In this document: one piece after another, positions 24,201 to 35,900 of the stretch
Layout: every line of letters begins with the position of its first letter
Numbering within the stretch: position 1 is the stretch's first letter
Assembly: GCA_034008185.1 (NCBI GenBank)
Contig: CM067081.1
Location: forward strand, 185,649,510 to 185,713,509
Direction of reading: 5' to 3'
Source of the DNA: Gorsachius magnificus
Lineage: Eukaryota; Chordata; Aves; Pelecaniformes; Ardeidae
DNA: 64,000 nucleotides
Position numbers and translations under genes: made by a program
Notes under the pieces: model-generated
Database searches by the model: none
What the model saw: the letters and a program-made list of their open reading frames with translations, nothing else
What the model was told of the DNA's origin: nothing

Positions 24201-26460
24201 CTTAAATTCTAGTAAATGAAGGTTTGGTACAGAATGGTTTCTTCATTCATGGGTAGCTTCCCAGTCCAAAGCATGGTTATGCTCACTCCCCCTTTCCCCA
24301 GAGCAGCACACATGCCCCTGCACCTCCTTTCTAGGGTGGAATTCACAAGCAATGATCTCTAAGGAGCACAGAACCACAACTCCACATCAAAACAACACAG
24401 CAGGGATGTTACAAAGAATTAGATCAAACAAAAAGCAAAGCACAGAAAACAGTTACACCTCTGGAATGCCTGCTTAAGCTATTCTTTCAATTATAGTCCT
24501 TCTTCACCTACAAGTCATGACTCTTGGGGTTTTTTAAGCCCTTTTGCTACTAGCAGGAAATAGCCTGAAGAGCCTAATATAAAACTCAGCTACCCACCTT
24601 CTCTAAGTGCCGTCACATTTGCTCAACTTTTCTGATCATTCTAGGAAACATCTCTCTTCCAAGCTTCTGACTCCCAAAGAAAGCTGCTTCAATTAAAAAA
24701 AGAATTATATGTAAATCCAAAACTATGGGCAGTAGCAGGTTATTTCACTTAAACTGACTTGCCCACTGTTTAATTCACCGGTCAGTTTTCCAGAAAGACT
24801 ATGATAAGAGAGGGAATTACTGAAGGACATCCCTAGAAGCTCTGGCTGGTTGCAACGAGGTACCACAAAGCTGCAGCCAGGAAGGCTTCATCTTGCTTGA
24901 GTTTTGTTTGCCCAGGTTGGTAACTGCTCTTCATCGTACACCGTTACCACCTTTTTCACCCTGCTCAGGCCATGATGAATTTTGCTGCCCTTTGTTCCCA
25001 TGCTGAGTGGAGATGAGCAGCATCTCGGCTGCCATCATTTGAGTTGCGATATGTGGGTGGGAAAAGGGTTATGAAATGCAACTGTATTTTCAACAGGCAT
25101 CAAGTTATCACGGCTGAAGGTGGAAAAGTACACCTGGGAAAGCTTGAAGATGGCCCCACTGTGAAAACACAAGCTAAAAATGTGCCCAAATATCCCCTGA
25201 TACCTTTATCAAGTGAGAGACTTTTTTCCTCCAACCTCCAAGAAAAATCTGTCCCAAAAGGTGTGGTTTATGTCAAGATGGAAAAGCATAAAAACCCAAA
25301 TAAAACCTTTTAAAGCACAGAGCATTAATGGGGGCAGGTAATGACCAGATCCCCAGGAGAAACTGAGGACTAGGAATGGAGTGAGAAAATTGAGCTAAGT
25401 CTCTGCGATGACGCTTAAATGCTCGGTCTGTGCCAAGTATCTTGTTTCTGGCCAGAAATATTTCAGGTCTTAAAATATTTTTAAGTTCATTAAAAAAAAA
25501 AATATTCCTGGTACAGCCACATCTGCTCATACCAGCACTTTTATAGGACAGCTTCAATTAGAGTTGGCTCTTGATGAGCCTCATCTAGGCTGTGCTGCAT
25601 GAAGCAATAAACAAGGCACTGAAAGCACATGGAGAGCTGCAGCTTCACGCTGCCACCAGCCCCCACTGTCATATTTCCTCTCCTCTCATCCCCTCCTTCT
25701 AGCATAAGCAAAGCTGTAAATGTTTTAGGGCTGTGTGATAGTCCCTGAGAAAAACAGGGAGCATATGTAGTGTATTTTCACATGTAAAAAAAAAAAAATC
25801 GAGATCCTAATTTCTAAAGTGTGCCTTCTGTCCAAAGTATACCCTTGACGCTAACTCGGCTGTGATGCAAATCACTTTACACAGATTACTCAGCCATAGA
25901 TGATACCAAGGTACCATCAGAAGGGTATTAGTCAACAATTTCTCATGAACTCCAATTACATGTTTTCTATATAATTCCCCAACTACCCACTAAAATTTTG
26001 CTGATATTAGCCCATCCAAAAAGCATTTCAGGGACCAGGAGCACAGATAATATCCATTACAAAACCATTCTGTGGTTTCTGTCAAATCTAAGTTAAATGC
26101 ACAATAGGGACTGGAAAGCTGCTACAAAACTGCAGATTCAGGATCTATATGAAACAAAAGCACTATGTCAATACACTCTTCTTTTTAAACGGAGAGGCAT
26201 TCAAACATGTGAAGACCGAGCTGAAAAGGATGCATCTAATGGCATAATACCGCACCACCTCTGAGCACCACCGCGACTTAACTGGCCCTGCCTGGCCCAT
26301 AGACATAATTGATATCATCTGGCTTTTCTCAAACTTCTCATGCAAATACAAAACCAGTATCAAATGCATGGAATTTTTAATTGGGAAAAAAGGCAACACA
26401 TTTTTTGGCAAAATCCTCTCCGCTTCTCTCTTCCCAATCAGATTTTCAAAACGTGTCCCT
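24201..26460. other. Unique noncoding DNA
   Basis: No gene recognised. An 89-codon frame at 25044-25313 and a 102-codon minus frame at 26163-26471 lack domains. A13 run at 25786-25798. Confidence 0.5.
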
Positions 26461-26464
26461 TCTG

Positions 26465-26765
26465 AAGACATTTAAATGGCTAGATGGTTCGAGGCACAGG
26501 TAATGGCTACAAAGCCCTTCACCTGCAGTTCACAGGTTTGAATTGAACCTCAGTTGGTAGTGACTGAACATTATTGTGATGAGACAGATGTTCAATGGTC
26601 TATCTGAAACAAGCTGGTAGTTTCAGTCCAGTTCCTACTGGGCAGGTGTTTGCATCATTAAAATCACACCACTTCATTCAGTAACCTTGTTGGCAGTGTC
26701 AACAAAGAGGCCAAGGACAGAGCGGAGGTGGGGACCGGATACGATCTCCTGAAGGAGAATCAAAA
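26465..26765 (+). mobile_element. Ancient tRNA-derived SINE candidate, LF-SINE-like
   Basis: A block of about 300 bp opens with RNA polymerase III promoter-like boxes: A box TGGCTAGATGG at 26477-26487 and B box GGTTTGAATTG at 26535-26545 (8 of 11 positions of GGTTCGANTCC), 47 bp apart as in tRNA-derived SINEs. The body (CAGTTCACAGGTTTGAA, CATCTGAAACAAG-like and AACAAAGAGGCCAAGGAC words) fits my memory of LF-SINE, the coelacanth/tetrapod SINE known for copies exapted as enhancers and exons. It lacks a poly-A tail. The family name is tentative; the tRNA-like head is directly visible. Confidence 0.45.
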
Positions 26766-28029
26766 GAGTTTTGGGTGCTTTAGGATTGATGTATAGTGAT
26801 GAGTAACATAAGCTATCACTGTCTTCACTGAACTTGTTCTAGACAGAAAATTGGAGTTCTCTGCCTTACCATAAGCATTTTAGACAATTACTTCTTAAAG
26901 ATTTCAATTCTTCTTAAAAATTTCTTATTTCATATGAATTCTCATATCATGAAAAAATATCTGAAAGACTTCAAATTGGAGGCAAGTCCCTACGAAGAAC
27001 TGAGAAGACCAATGTACTGGAGGGGGGGGGGGCATTTGTTTTGGGTTTTGTACTGGTTTTATACGCTGTTTGGCAGAAGAAAGGACTCAAACTGTGGTTA
27101 AAGAAAAAAAAAATTGGAAACTAGCTAAAACTGTGAAGCCTTGGTATGAGCATATTTCCTATTTGTGGGATCTCCAGGGAAAGTCATTGCTTTATTAATT
27201 TATGCTACAAAAATTGTCTAAGAGAGTACAGCACTGAAACAAAACTTAATGTAATGAATCGACCTAACTACTGGCTTTAACTGTAGTGGGTGCAGGCACC
27301 TCATAGTCAGTGTTTCAGAAAACTGGGCATCAGCTCCAGTATTTTTAGCTGCAATTAAACAGAACTGTGGCAAGCTGCTCATCACGGTATCCTGATGGAA
27401 AACCCTTCCAAGTATTTATAGGGTCTGTGACATTTGCCCTTTGGGTTCATGTAGCAGGGAGTACACTGCTTCTGTCTCGATGAGCACTTCTGGGTCCAGC
27501 CATTCATGGACCAAAAGAAGCATGGAGGATGTTACTGGAGCTGGCTGGATACCAACTATCCCTGCTTGGGAAAGTTTTTAGGAGTAAGATTTTCAAGGAT
27601 GTGAAAGAAAACAGTAATTTCATTATGCTCAGCCAAGTTAGTAGAGAAAAAAGTATAGAGAGCAGCTTTCAAAAGAGAGATTCAGTGTGTTCCTGAAGCC
27701 ATAAGTGGAAAAAAAATTACACTGCTATGTTGGGAAAAGAGGTGCTAAGAAATATCCCTTTTTCGCTTCACTGAAAGTCGCTTAAAGTGATCTCATTTGA
27801 TGATGACACTGAAAAGTGAATGAAGAAAGTGAAAGGCTACTTCCCTCAAACCCTTCCATTTTGAAATCCCGATTACAGCCTTAGAACAGTGCAATACTGT
27901 ATAAACACACTTGTTTAAAGATAACAGTAGTTAAGTTTATTTTGCTATGGGCAATCCTAGCAAGCTTTAAAAACAAAAAGAATACATTTGTTCACCAGGC
28001 AGATTTTTCCTATAGCACAAATAGCAAAT
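26766..28029. other. Unique noncoding DNA
   Basis: No gene recognised. Includes a G11 run at 27022-27032 and an A-rich stretch near 27102. No repeat family was identified. Confidence 0.5.
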
Positions 28030-28260
28030 TCAATCTGCTGTTAAAAAAATTACTCCATTCTAAAAGCAATTAAGAAGGGCATTTTCCCCCCCAGCTTGAC
28101 TTGTCAATCCTATTAGACCAAATTCTAATTAAGGGTGGAAAAGTGGGTATTTTATCTGCCAAATGAAAATAATTTAGTACAAGTTAATGAGGACTGGCTT
28201 ATAACTGATTAGTCATTTTGATTCTGGCTTGTTACAGTGGTAGAAATTACCTTCAAAAGA
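28030..28260. promoter_or_regulatory. Candidate regulatory block
   Basis: Repeat-free block with several homeodomain-type cores, including CAATTAAG near 28067 and CTAATTAAG at 28125-28133, and a C8 run near 28086. Listed as a conserved-element candidate only. Confidence 0.25.
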
Positions 28261-31200
28261 TACAGTAGGATCAGCAGTCATTTTCGCACATTTGATAAAT
28301 AAACAGAGCTTTCCTTTGTGACCAAATTAGGCATGAAAATATCTGAAACCAGGAACAAGATAGGTGCAACAGCTTACAGCTAGCTTGGAAAACGTAAACT
28401 ACTTTGGATAATAATAATAATAATGAAACTACTAAGACTTGGTAATCTTTTTTCCACATCACATTTGCAACAAGTAGACTCTGACTAACGAAAACCAAAT
28501 ATCACTATGAGAGAGGGGAGACCAATCTCACAAACTGTTACTCATCTGAGCAGCTTTCCCTCACCACCCTACAGTGCCACACAAGAGTGCTGACATGAAG
28601 CTCTTCAAAATCAAGTTTATATCTGTCATCAGGTACATTTTTTGAAACTAATCTCATTACAATGTGCAATGGCAAATGCTGCAGAAAAATAACAAATCCT
28701 GCTAGTCCTTCACATGCGGGCAAGGAGCCACTCAGGTGGTTCAGAAGGCACCCCAGGGCAGTTTGCATTCTGTGCACCAGGACACAGGAGTGCACACATC
28801 AAAAATACCTTAAAATAGGTCACCTAAATCTGTTTTATTTCTTACATTCTGGGTGACTACACAGTTGTGTAGGCGTTTGCATTTCTCAGTAATCATCTAA
28901 AAGCATTCAACACTTTCATAACAAAGGATCTGTTCTACTTCTGTGGCACCTCACCTGGCCTCGACAGCCAGACGGAAATTGAGTGATGACATTTCATTTT
29001 CAACATTTTGTGTAAAGATAAAAGTAATGTCAAACAGAATCCTAAAGCCAGATCATTGGATGCCTGAAAACTCTTTTTCTCATATGGACACAGATATTCA
29101 AATGATTAACTGGCTTCAGAAAAATAAATTAAAAACAATTAAGTGAAGATTGAACTGTCCATCTCACTACCTCAAGAAACCAAATTTATGACCCATTTCA
29201 TTCACATGAAGCAGTTGGGTCTTTTCACATACTTGCCACCACTGCAACAAAATTATCTAAGTAGCTCTTCTACTTTGGCTGGAAAAGCCCCAAAGACAGC
29301 AGCATGGTTTATTGTTAACATCAACCCCTAATGAGACATTACTTGGCTGATATTCTTCACACTTAAATAATTTGATTGTGACTTTAAGTAGATGACCTCC
29401 CCCAGAATCCAAAATAAAACCTGGAGAACAGAGGCATGAAAAAAGAATCGCCCTTTGGAAAACAGAAAGCTAATCTTTGCAAGAAGTTTAGGCGCTTAAA
29501 GGCACAGAAACATATTCCAAGTTTCTTAAGTACCTGACCAGTTCCTCCTGAACCTTAAACATATGTCCAAGCACCTCAATGACTTTGAAATCAGACCACA
29601 ACAACTAGTTGCTTAAAAAATACAATGGTAACTCAGTAAATTACATTCCAATACTTCTTTAAACTGGCAATTTATATTCTGCCTGAAACAAATCACTGTT
29701 TGCTCTTGTCCCGTCTCTGCAATGATTTAACGCAGCTGCTATATCGATATTTTATAATATTTAGACTTGACATTGAAAAACACACAGTCTGCACTTATTG
29801 ACACACTGTGGCACATCACACCTAATTTAAAGCAAGTCACATTGACAAAAGGAGTTTGTTGGGCTCCACATCGTACCTTTTTATATTCACCTACATTTCT
29901 AGTTTACAAGGGAGCTCCAGTCATCAGTGAAAATCAATGAGGAGCTGAAAGAATCACAAAAAACCACTTTGCATTCCTGTAGCTTATTTACATGCAAGTT
30001 TCACAACGACTTTAAATAAAGATCTAGATCCTTACACAGGATTCTTTTAGGATTCAGGACTGTAGTTATGTCTAATGTTGTAACAAGCTTTTGTTATTAG
30101 ATATATGCCCACAACCACCATGATCAGATGTTCATCACGTTACTCGTATCTGGTTCAGTGCCATCAGAGCGAGGGCAGGAGGCCGCTGCGGCACTCCGCT
30201 GTCCCCAGTGCAGAGTGCGAAGGAGGGCAGCCCATGCTCCCTCCCGCCCACCAGAAACCTGCAGCCTCACCTGCTCTGGTCCACTCATGTCCAAGAGAGA
30301 AATGAATTTTGCCACCTCAGTCAGGACATTTCCTAAGCACCAGCTTTCAACTTCAGTTGAGGAAACAGATATTGTTGGTTTAAAACTGCGCAGCAACTTC
30401 ATTGCTCTTTAATTTCGCATAGTCCCCCTGAAGCACTTTGCTGCTGAACAGCCTTTAATATGATTTGAAGCAGATACCACTCCAGGGCTTTCTCATCTTC
30501 ATCACTTGTTTGTTTTGACCTTGACATTTATTCAATTAGAACTGATTTGCCAATCATGCACAACCCTTCTTAAAGTCCATTTCCATACACCAGCGAATAG
30601 GCCCATCCAGTTAGCAATGATCTTTCCGCATGCCCAAAGTAAAAACGTACAAAACTGAGGTGCATACAAAATAGCCAAGGTGCCTGTCACAAGGCATCTG
30701 CTATTTTCTTTCCTATCATTGCTCTCAGTAAATGGAAACGAAGAGGATCTATAGAACACCTTTTGGCAAATGATCAGCTCCAGCATGGCCTAACTCTGTC
30801 AGATTCACCAGTTCCTTGAAATTCGCTTCAGCGGAGGAACACCTCAAGTTTGGGAAAGCAGGATTCATCCCCCAACTATCACGTCAGCTCCTCCACAGCT
30901 GGAGAAGAGAGGAGAGCACGCAGTCCCTATTGCATCTCTGTCACACGCTCAGTGCTGGGAGAGGAGGACTTGTTAAGATTGTCAAGTACCATTCACGAAT
31001 TTATGCCTGTGGAGTTGTTCCTCCTGGAAGAGAACCAAATAACTCATACTTTTTGAAAATTGCTTATGACAGCTTTTCAGTCTGCTTCAGGCTGGTTCTC
31101 AGTCGATGATTTGTATTTTCATATACTCCTCATACATTAAGAAATTTACACCTGTCAGGTCCTGACAGAGTGTCTCCATCTTCAACCTTTTCGGGGAAAA

Positions 31201-32559
31201 TTCTTTGCTTGCAGACATTATCCAAATAAGTTTCTATCAGAAGTCTGGGTGACATAACAGGTGGAGGTATAAGAAATATGCAGCAGACAAGCAGAGAATT
31301 TTAATGAGAGACAGGGACTTCTGCACTAGCATAAAAAGGATGGAAATTACAATACTGATCCCTGACACTTTAAACTGCGCATGAAGCCCATGGGTAATTG
31401 TTAGGAGAAAACATAAATAACAGTTACAAAACTTTCTTTACTACCTGGGTTGACATCAGAATTTTTATTTCTATTTAGGAGTCACGCTTGGGGTCAAACA
31501 AAGCAGCTCAGCGAATAGGAGTCCTCGTAAACAAGCAGGAGGATGGTTGTTCCTGCTGGTACAGGTGATAGCAAAAGAAATATTTGTTCCCATCAGCCAC
31601 AGAGGTCGGAGGAGTGGCTACAGCATGCGGGGGGTGCAGGGGGGCCCTCAGGCACGGGACTCCCTGTGCATTCAGCCAAGCCCTGACCTGAAACTCCTCC
31701 AGAAAGCTGATACCTGGAAAGACACTTACTACTCACCACAAAAAAGCTATACTTTTGAGAAACTTTCAGGAAAAATGTGAGCTTTGTGGCTCAGGTTCAG
31801 TGCTATGTCAAGTAACACAAGGTATTTTGGTGAGAAGACACACTGGAGCTCAGGCAACGCGTGCTCGCCACGTGGCCAGCAGCATCCCGGCATGGTGGCT
31901 TCTTCAACGGGCTCACGTGTGTCTGCAAGTCCTTCCCTTCACATTCCCCTTCCTCCAGCCCCAGCAGGTTTCCCTCTGCGACTGCGCCCCAAATACTTCA
32001 TTTTCACAAGGGAGACTGAAGGAAGCCAGGGCAACACGCTCGTGCAAGGCAGTGCGGGCGGGAGGTCACATCACTGCTCGGCGTTAAGAAAAGTAGTGTG
32101 GGATGCCTGGGCGAAACTGTGCCTCCATGGCTGGGGATGCCAGTGGTAGTGTGGGGAAGGAGAGTGAGCATCCCTCTGGGTTTATTTCCGACCTCCTTTG
32201 AGTGACAGATGAAAGAAGACCCAAGGCAGGATGTCCAGAGAGGGCTCCCCGCTTCCCTCACCCTTTGGCAGCAGAGACATGAAGGGGAGGAGGAGGAGGC
32301 AGTCAGTGGTGTGGGCAGTTTTGTTATACCCCATTCAGCAACAGATAAAAGACAGAGTGCCCCCCGCCCTCCATCCTCCGGTGTCCTCTGTGCCCCTCTC
32401 TCACCCCACTGCAAAAGGATTCAGTGGGCAAAAGAAAAGGAATAAGATGCTGCAGCTGGCAAGGACGGTGGGGCAGCACCATGCCTCTCTGGCTTCCTCC
32501 CTGTGAGAGCAAACATTTCTATCCTCTCTAACGTCGTAAGGCAAGTTATTCCACACCCG
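28261..32559. other. Unique noncoding DNA with GC-rich patches
   Basis: No gene recognised. An ATA trinucleotide repeat lies at 28408-28424. GC-rich patches at about 30160-30290 and 31600-32500 carry clusters of overlapping 70-136-codon frames on both strands, a composition effect. A stretch at about 29480-29590 has faint similarity to an old sauropsid repeat (see findings). Confidence 0.5.
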
Positions 32560-32900
32560 TCTTCACTGTAACTAACCATAGTAGCACTGCTGGGCAGTAA
32601 TACTTAATTACCATTGCTTTTACAGTTTAATAAATGGTTGGATTACCAACGCTAAAAAGACACAATTTGTCAACTGTAAATTAATGTTATTCAAATTAAC
32701 TTTGGACCATAAAGAGGGCTTTTAATGTCACTCATCCATTCAACATTTACTGCCCCTATTTTGTAACTGATGTGCAAACTGCTGAATTATTGGATTTCTT
32801 TAATCTTTTTTAATTCTTTATTACTTGGTACCTTCTGTTGTGCTTTAATGATCTATCATGCCCAGCTCTTCCAAATAAAGGGCTCCGTTAAAAGAAAAGG
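32560..32900. promoter_or_regulatory. Candidate regulatory block
   Basis: About 340 bp of repeat-free AT-rich DNA with TTAATTA at 32604-32610, further ATTAA cores, and a CTTTAATGATC word near 32842. Resembles conserved noncoding DNA by texture. Confidence 0.27.
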
Positions 32901-35900
32901 CCTGGTTAACCACTTAACAGATTAATTTTCCTCCTTGTGCAACTCTTACTGCAAGCCTCTCTTCTCCCTTTGATTGCAGAAGGAACCAAACCTCTGATAT
33001 GTATATTAGCTCTTGAACTGTCGTCTTTTGCTTAGGCAAGAAGTACAAGATTGCCAGTACCCAGCAAGTTTTAAAGGTAAAGGTCCCGTAACATAGATGC
33101 ACACACTGCTGAAGTTGGAGGAGGCACTCACATGCTTGCTTGAAAGTTTCTGAAAAGGTCACTTCAGTCCTAAAGGCAGTCAAACCAACCCCATTAACGG
33201 CTCAGTCAGCTGCTGTTGGCATTATCTTTTCCAAAAGGCCACTTTTAGGTTCAGGCTACTGAATGCAGACTTCAGCTTTATTTCATCCAGAAATGCTTAA
33301 CAAATTTTAACTTTTTTGTGTGCAAAGATTTCCCAAGTTAATTGTCACATTTAGATGGTCTTTTGATGAAAAGGCTGCTTTACCTAACTGGGACAGTATT
33401 TCACCACATGCAAAAGGAAGCATTTCAGGTTTCATTTTTCTTGGAAAAAATCTCATAGAAGAGTAATTCTCTCCTTAAAAGACGGCACTTGCCAAGTACT
33501 GATGTAAGGGGTGATACATATCTGAATGCATACACAAACAAATACGAAATTATATCATCCCGTATCAAGTGACTGTTTGCAATTAATTTAATTAAAAATT
33601 AACAAATATTTGTAAGTGGAGACAGACTTCCTATTCAAAGATACAGCAGTCTGTCAGCCATAGCACAGCTGATGAACACCTGCTCTAATTCTATATACAG
33701 CATAAAGCCTAATCATTTTGTCATTCTTGCTTATCTAGATGAGCCTCATCGCAGGAATTGAGGATGTGCCGACATAAAAGCTGGAAGGAAGAAGAGGAAA
33801 TCATCTGCCTGGCAGGCTTGTGCTAGGCCAAGAGGAGCTGGACACCCCCCCACCCTCTTCACTTCTGACACTGGTGTGAAAAAAATTCTGGCAATTATTT
33901 TGAAATTGGTCTGAACACCATGCAGTGAAAAAATTTTCTGAAGGCAAAAAGACATGAAAACAAAGCAAAGCAAGCAATAGAAGAAGTGTGAGTAGGTATC
34001 GTGGGATTTAATCCATTGTTTTTTTAAGTCACATCTTTATTTGTACTGGGAAAAGGAATAAGCTCCCTGTTAATGTCCTAAGTAGACAGTAGACAGTATT
34101 ACACTGGGGAAAGCCAAACACCACGAAGAAAAACAAAATGAACCCACAAATATGCAAGGGAACTGAGTGAAATTAAAAATATGGGCAAAATACAGAATAT
34201 GGTCAAATTAATTGTGGCTGAGAGAAAGAGCCAAATGAACAGAAGTGAGTGAGACACTTCTGACACAGAAGTTAAAAATGACTGTTGCAAATGAAGTGAT
34301 GGTGAGCAAGAGCAGCTATCTGGGCATGCTTGTGGTATGTGAGGGCAAAAATCCACATTTGTCACCATTAGTGAAGGACTGGTGCACACTCACATCATCG
34401 CAACATTCACTTCTTTTTAATAAACTAATATCTTTCTATTCCAATCACTGAAAACTTGCCTCTGGCTTTTGAATAGAGATGAGCTTCCTTTCTCCTCCCA
34501 AAACATTAAACCCAAGACCCCTAGAACAGCTACAGTGCAGTAGTTTGAGAGTGATCAGTCCACTCACACAGACTGAAAGGCAGTTTGTAAGCCATCAAGG
34601 TGAAAGGCAAGATATAAATATAGCTTGTATTTTTTGACTCAATCTATACAGACTTAGATCAATCAAGAGATTTAAAGTAGCTTTTTGTTTGGCTAGGACT
34701 AAATCCTCATGTCCCCCATTCAGGTATCTCCACTACTTTATTACTCGTGTGCTCAACTACTTCATTACACCATGTCTGGAACAAGACCATAAAAATCACA
34801 AGCATTAACAGTTTTTTCCAGTTACTTTTTTTTTTCCCCAATTCATATTTCATGGTGCTTCTTAAGCTTTTGGTAGCTTAAAAAAAATTAAGGTGGGCAG
34901 CAGTTTAGCAGTAGCCGATTATCCCAAATTATTCCTCTAGTTTCTATTAAATTGATTCCATCAACTAATACACAGTAGCTGAAAATTATCTCAGCACAAA
35001 AAAACACTGCTAAAAGGGGAAATGAGAAATAATAATTTATTTCAGCCCAGTATCTTTAGTTACCATAAACTAATTGAAAATGTTAGGGTTTGGTTTTTTT
35101 TTTTTAACCAGCCTACCAGTAGGTTTGAATAGAATATTGCCCCAATGCCAAAAATCATGAACAACATATTTTATTAGCGAGCTTATTAGGTGAATCACTG
35201 GAAAAGAAGAGCAATCCAAATCAGTGTTGCAAGCATCCCCATTTAAATCTGCTTCCCTGATGGCAAGCAACTTGTTTTCTCCCAAAGTCACGAAGGCTCT
35301 TCAGGCTGCAGACAGAATAGATGAAGGAGAGAGTATGGTGGTACAGTTCCTTCCTCAGCGGCAGAGGCTGCCGCATGCCCTAGCGGCTGCTTGGTCTCCC
35401 AAGTAAACCCAAGTAAAGTGTCTTGCACTTGACACTTTTGGTCTCTCTGTTTGCTTCCTGAACTGCCTTCAGCCCACAGGCTATACTAGAGCCTTACAGT
35501 TGGATGGTCTAAATCAAGACATGCTGGCCTGGTAATGGGCTCTTACAGTGCCTGCAAGGAGCAAACCACAAGTGATGGACTCATTCCTCAAAACCACACT
35601 GTGCCACAGGAGCACCTTCCAGCAAGACTGGGAGTCAGCACTGGCCTTGCAGCGGGAGCTTCCCCCACAGCCACCACCACACCCGCAGCCCCTGAGCGAG
35701 CCTGGCCCTGGGAGAGACATCACATTGCCCTGCCCAGGGGTCCTTGCAAAGAAGAACCTTCCCACAGCAGAAACAAAAGTTGTCCCATGCTGTGTTCCTG
35801 TAAAACGTGACACACAAGGCATCAGTGGCATGAGCTCACCGCTTTACCGCAGCTTGAAGTCTGTCAATAAACCATCAGCATACAACTTCTTCAGATGTAA

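Noticed and set aside
25044..25313. 89-codon frame with an SSERLFSS word reminiscent of hAT transposase C-termini
   Set aside because: The word is short, the surrounding residues do not fit the hAT dimerisation domain, and there are no terminal inverted repeats.
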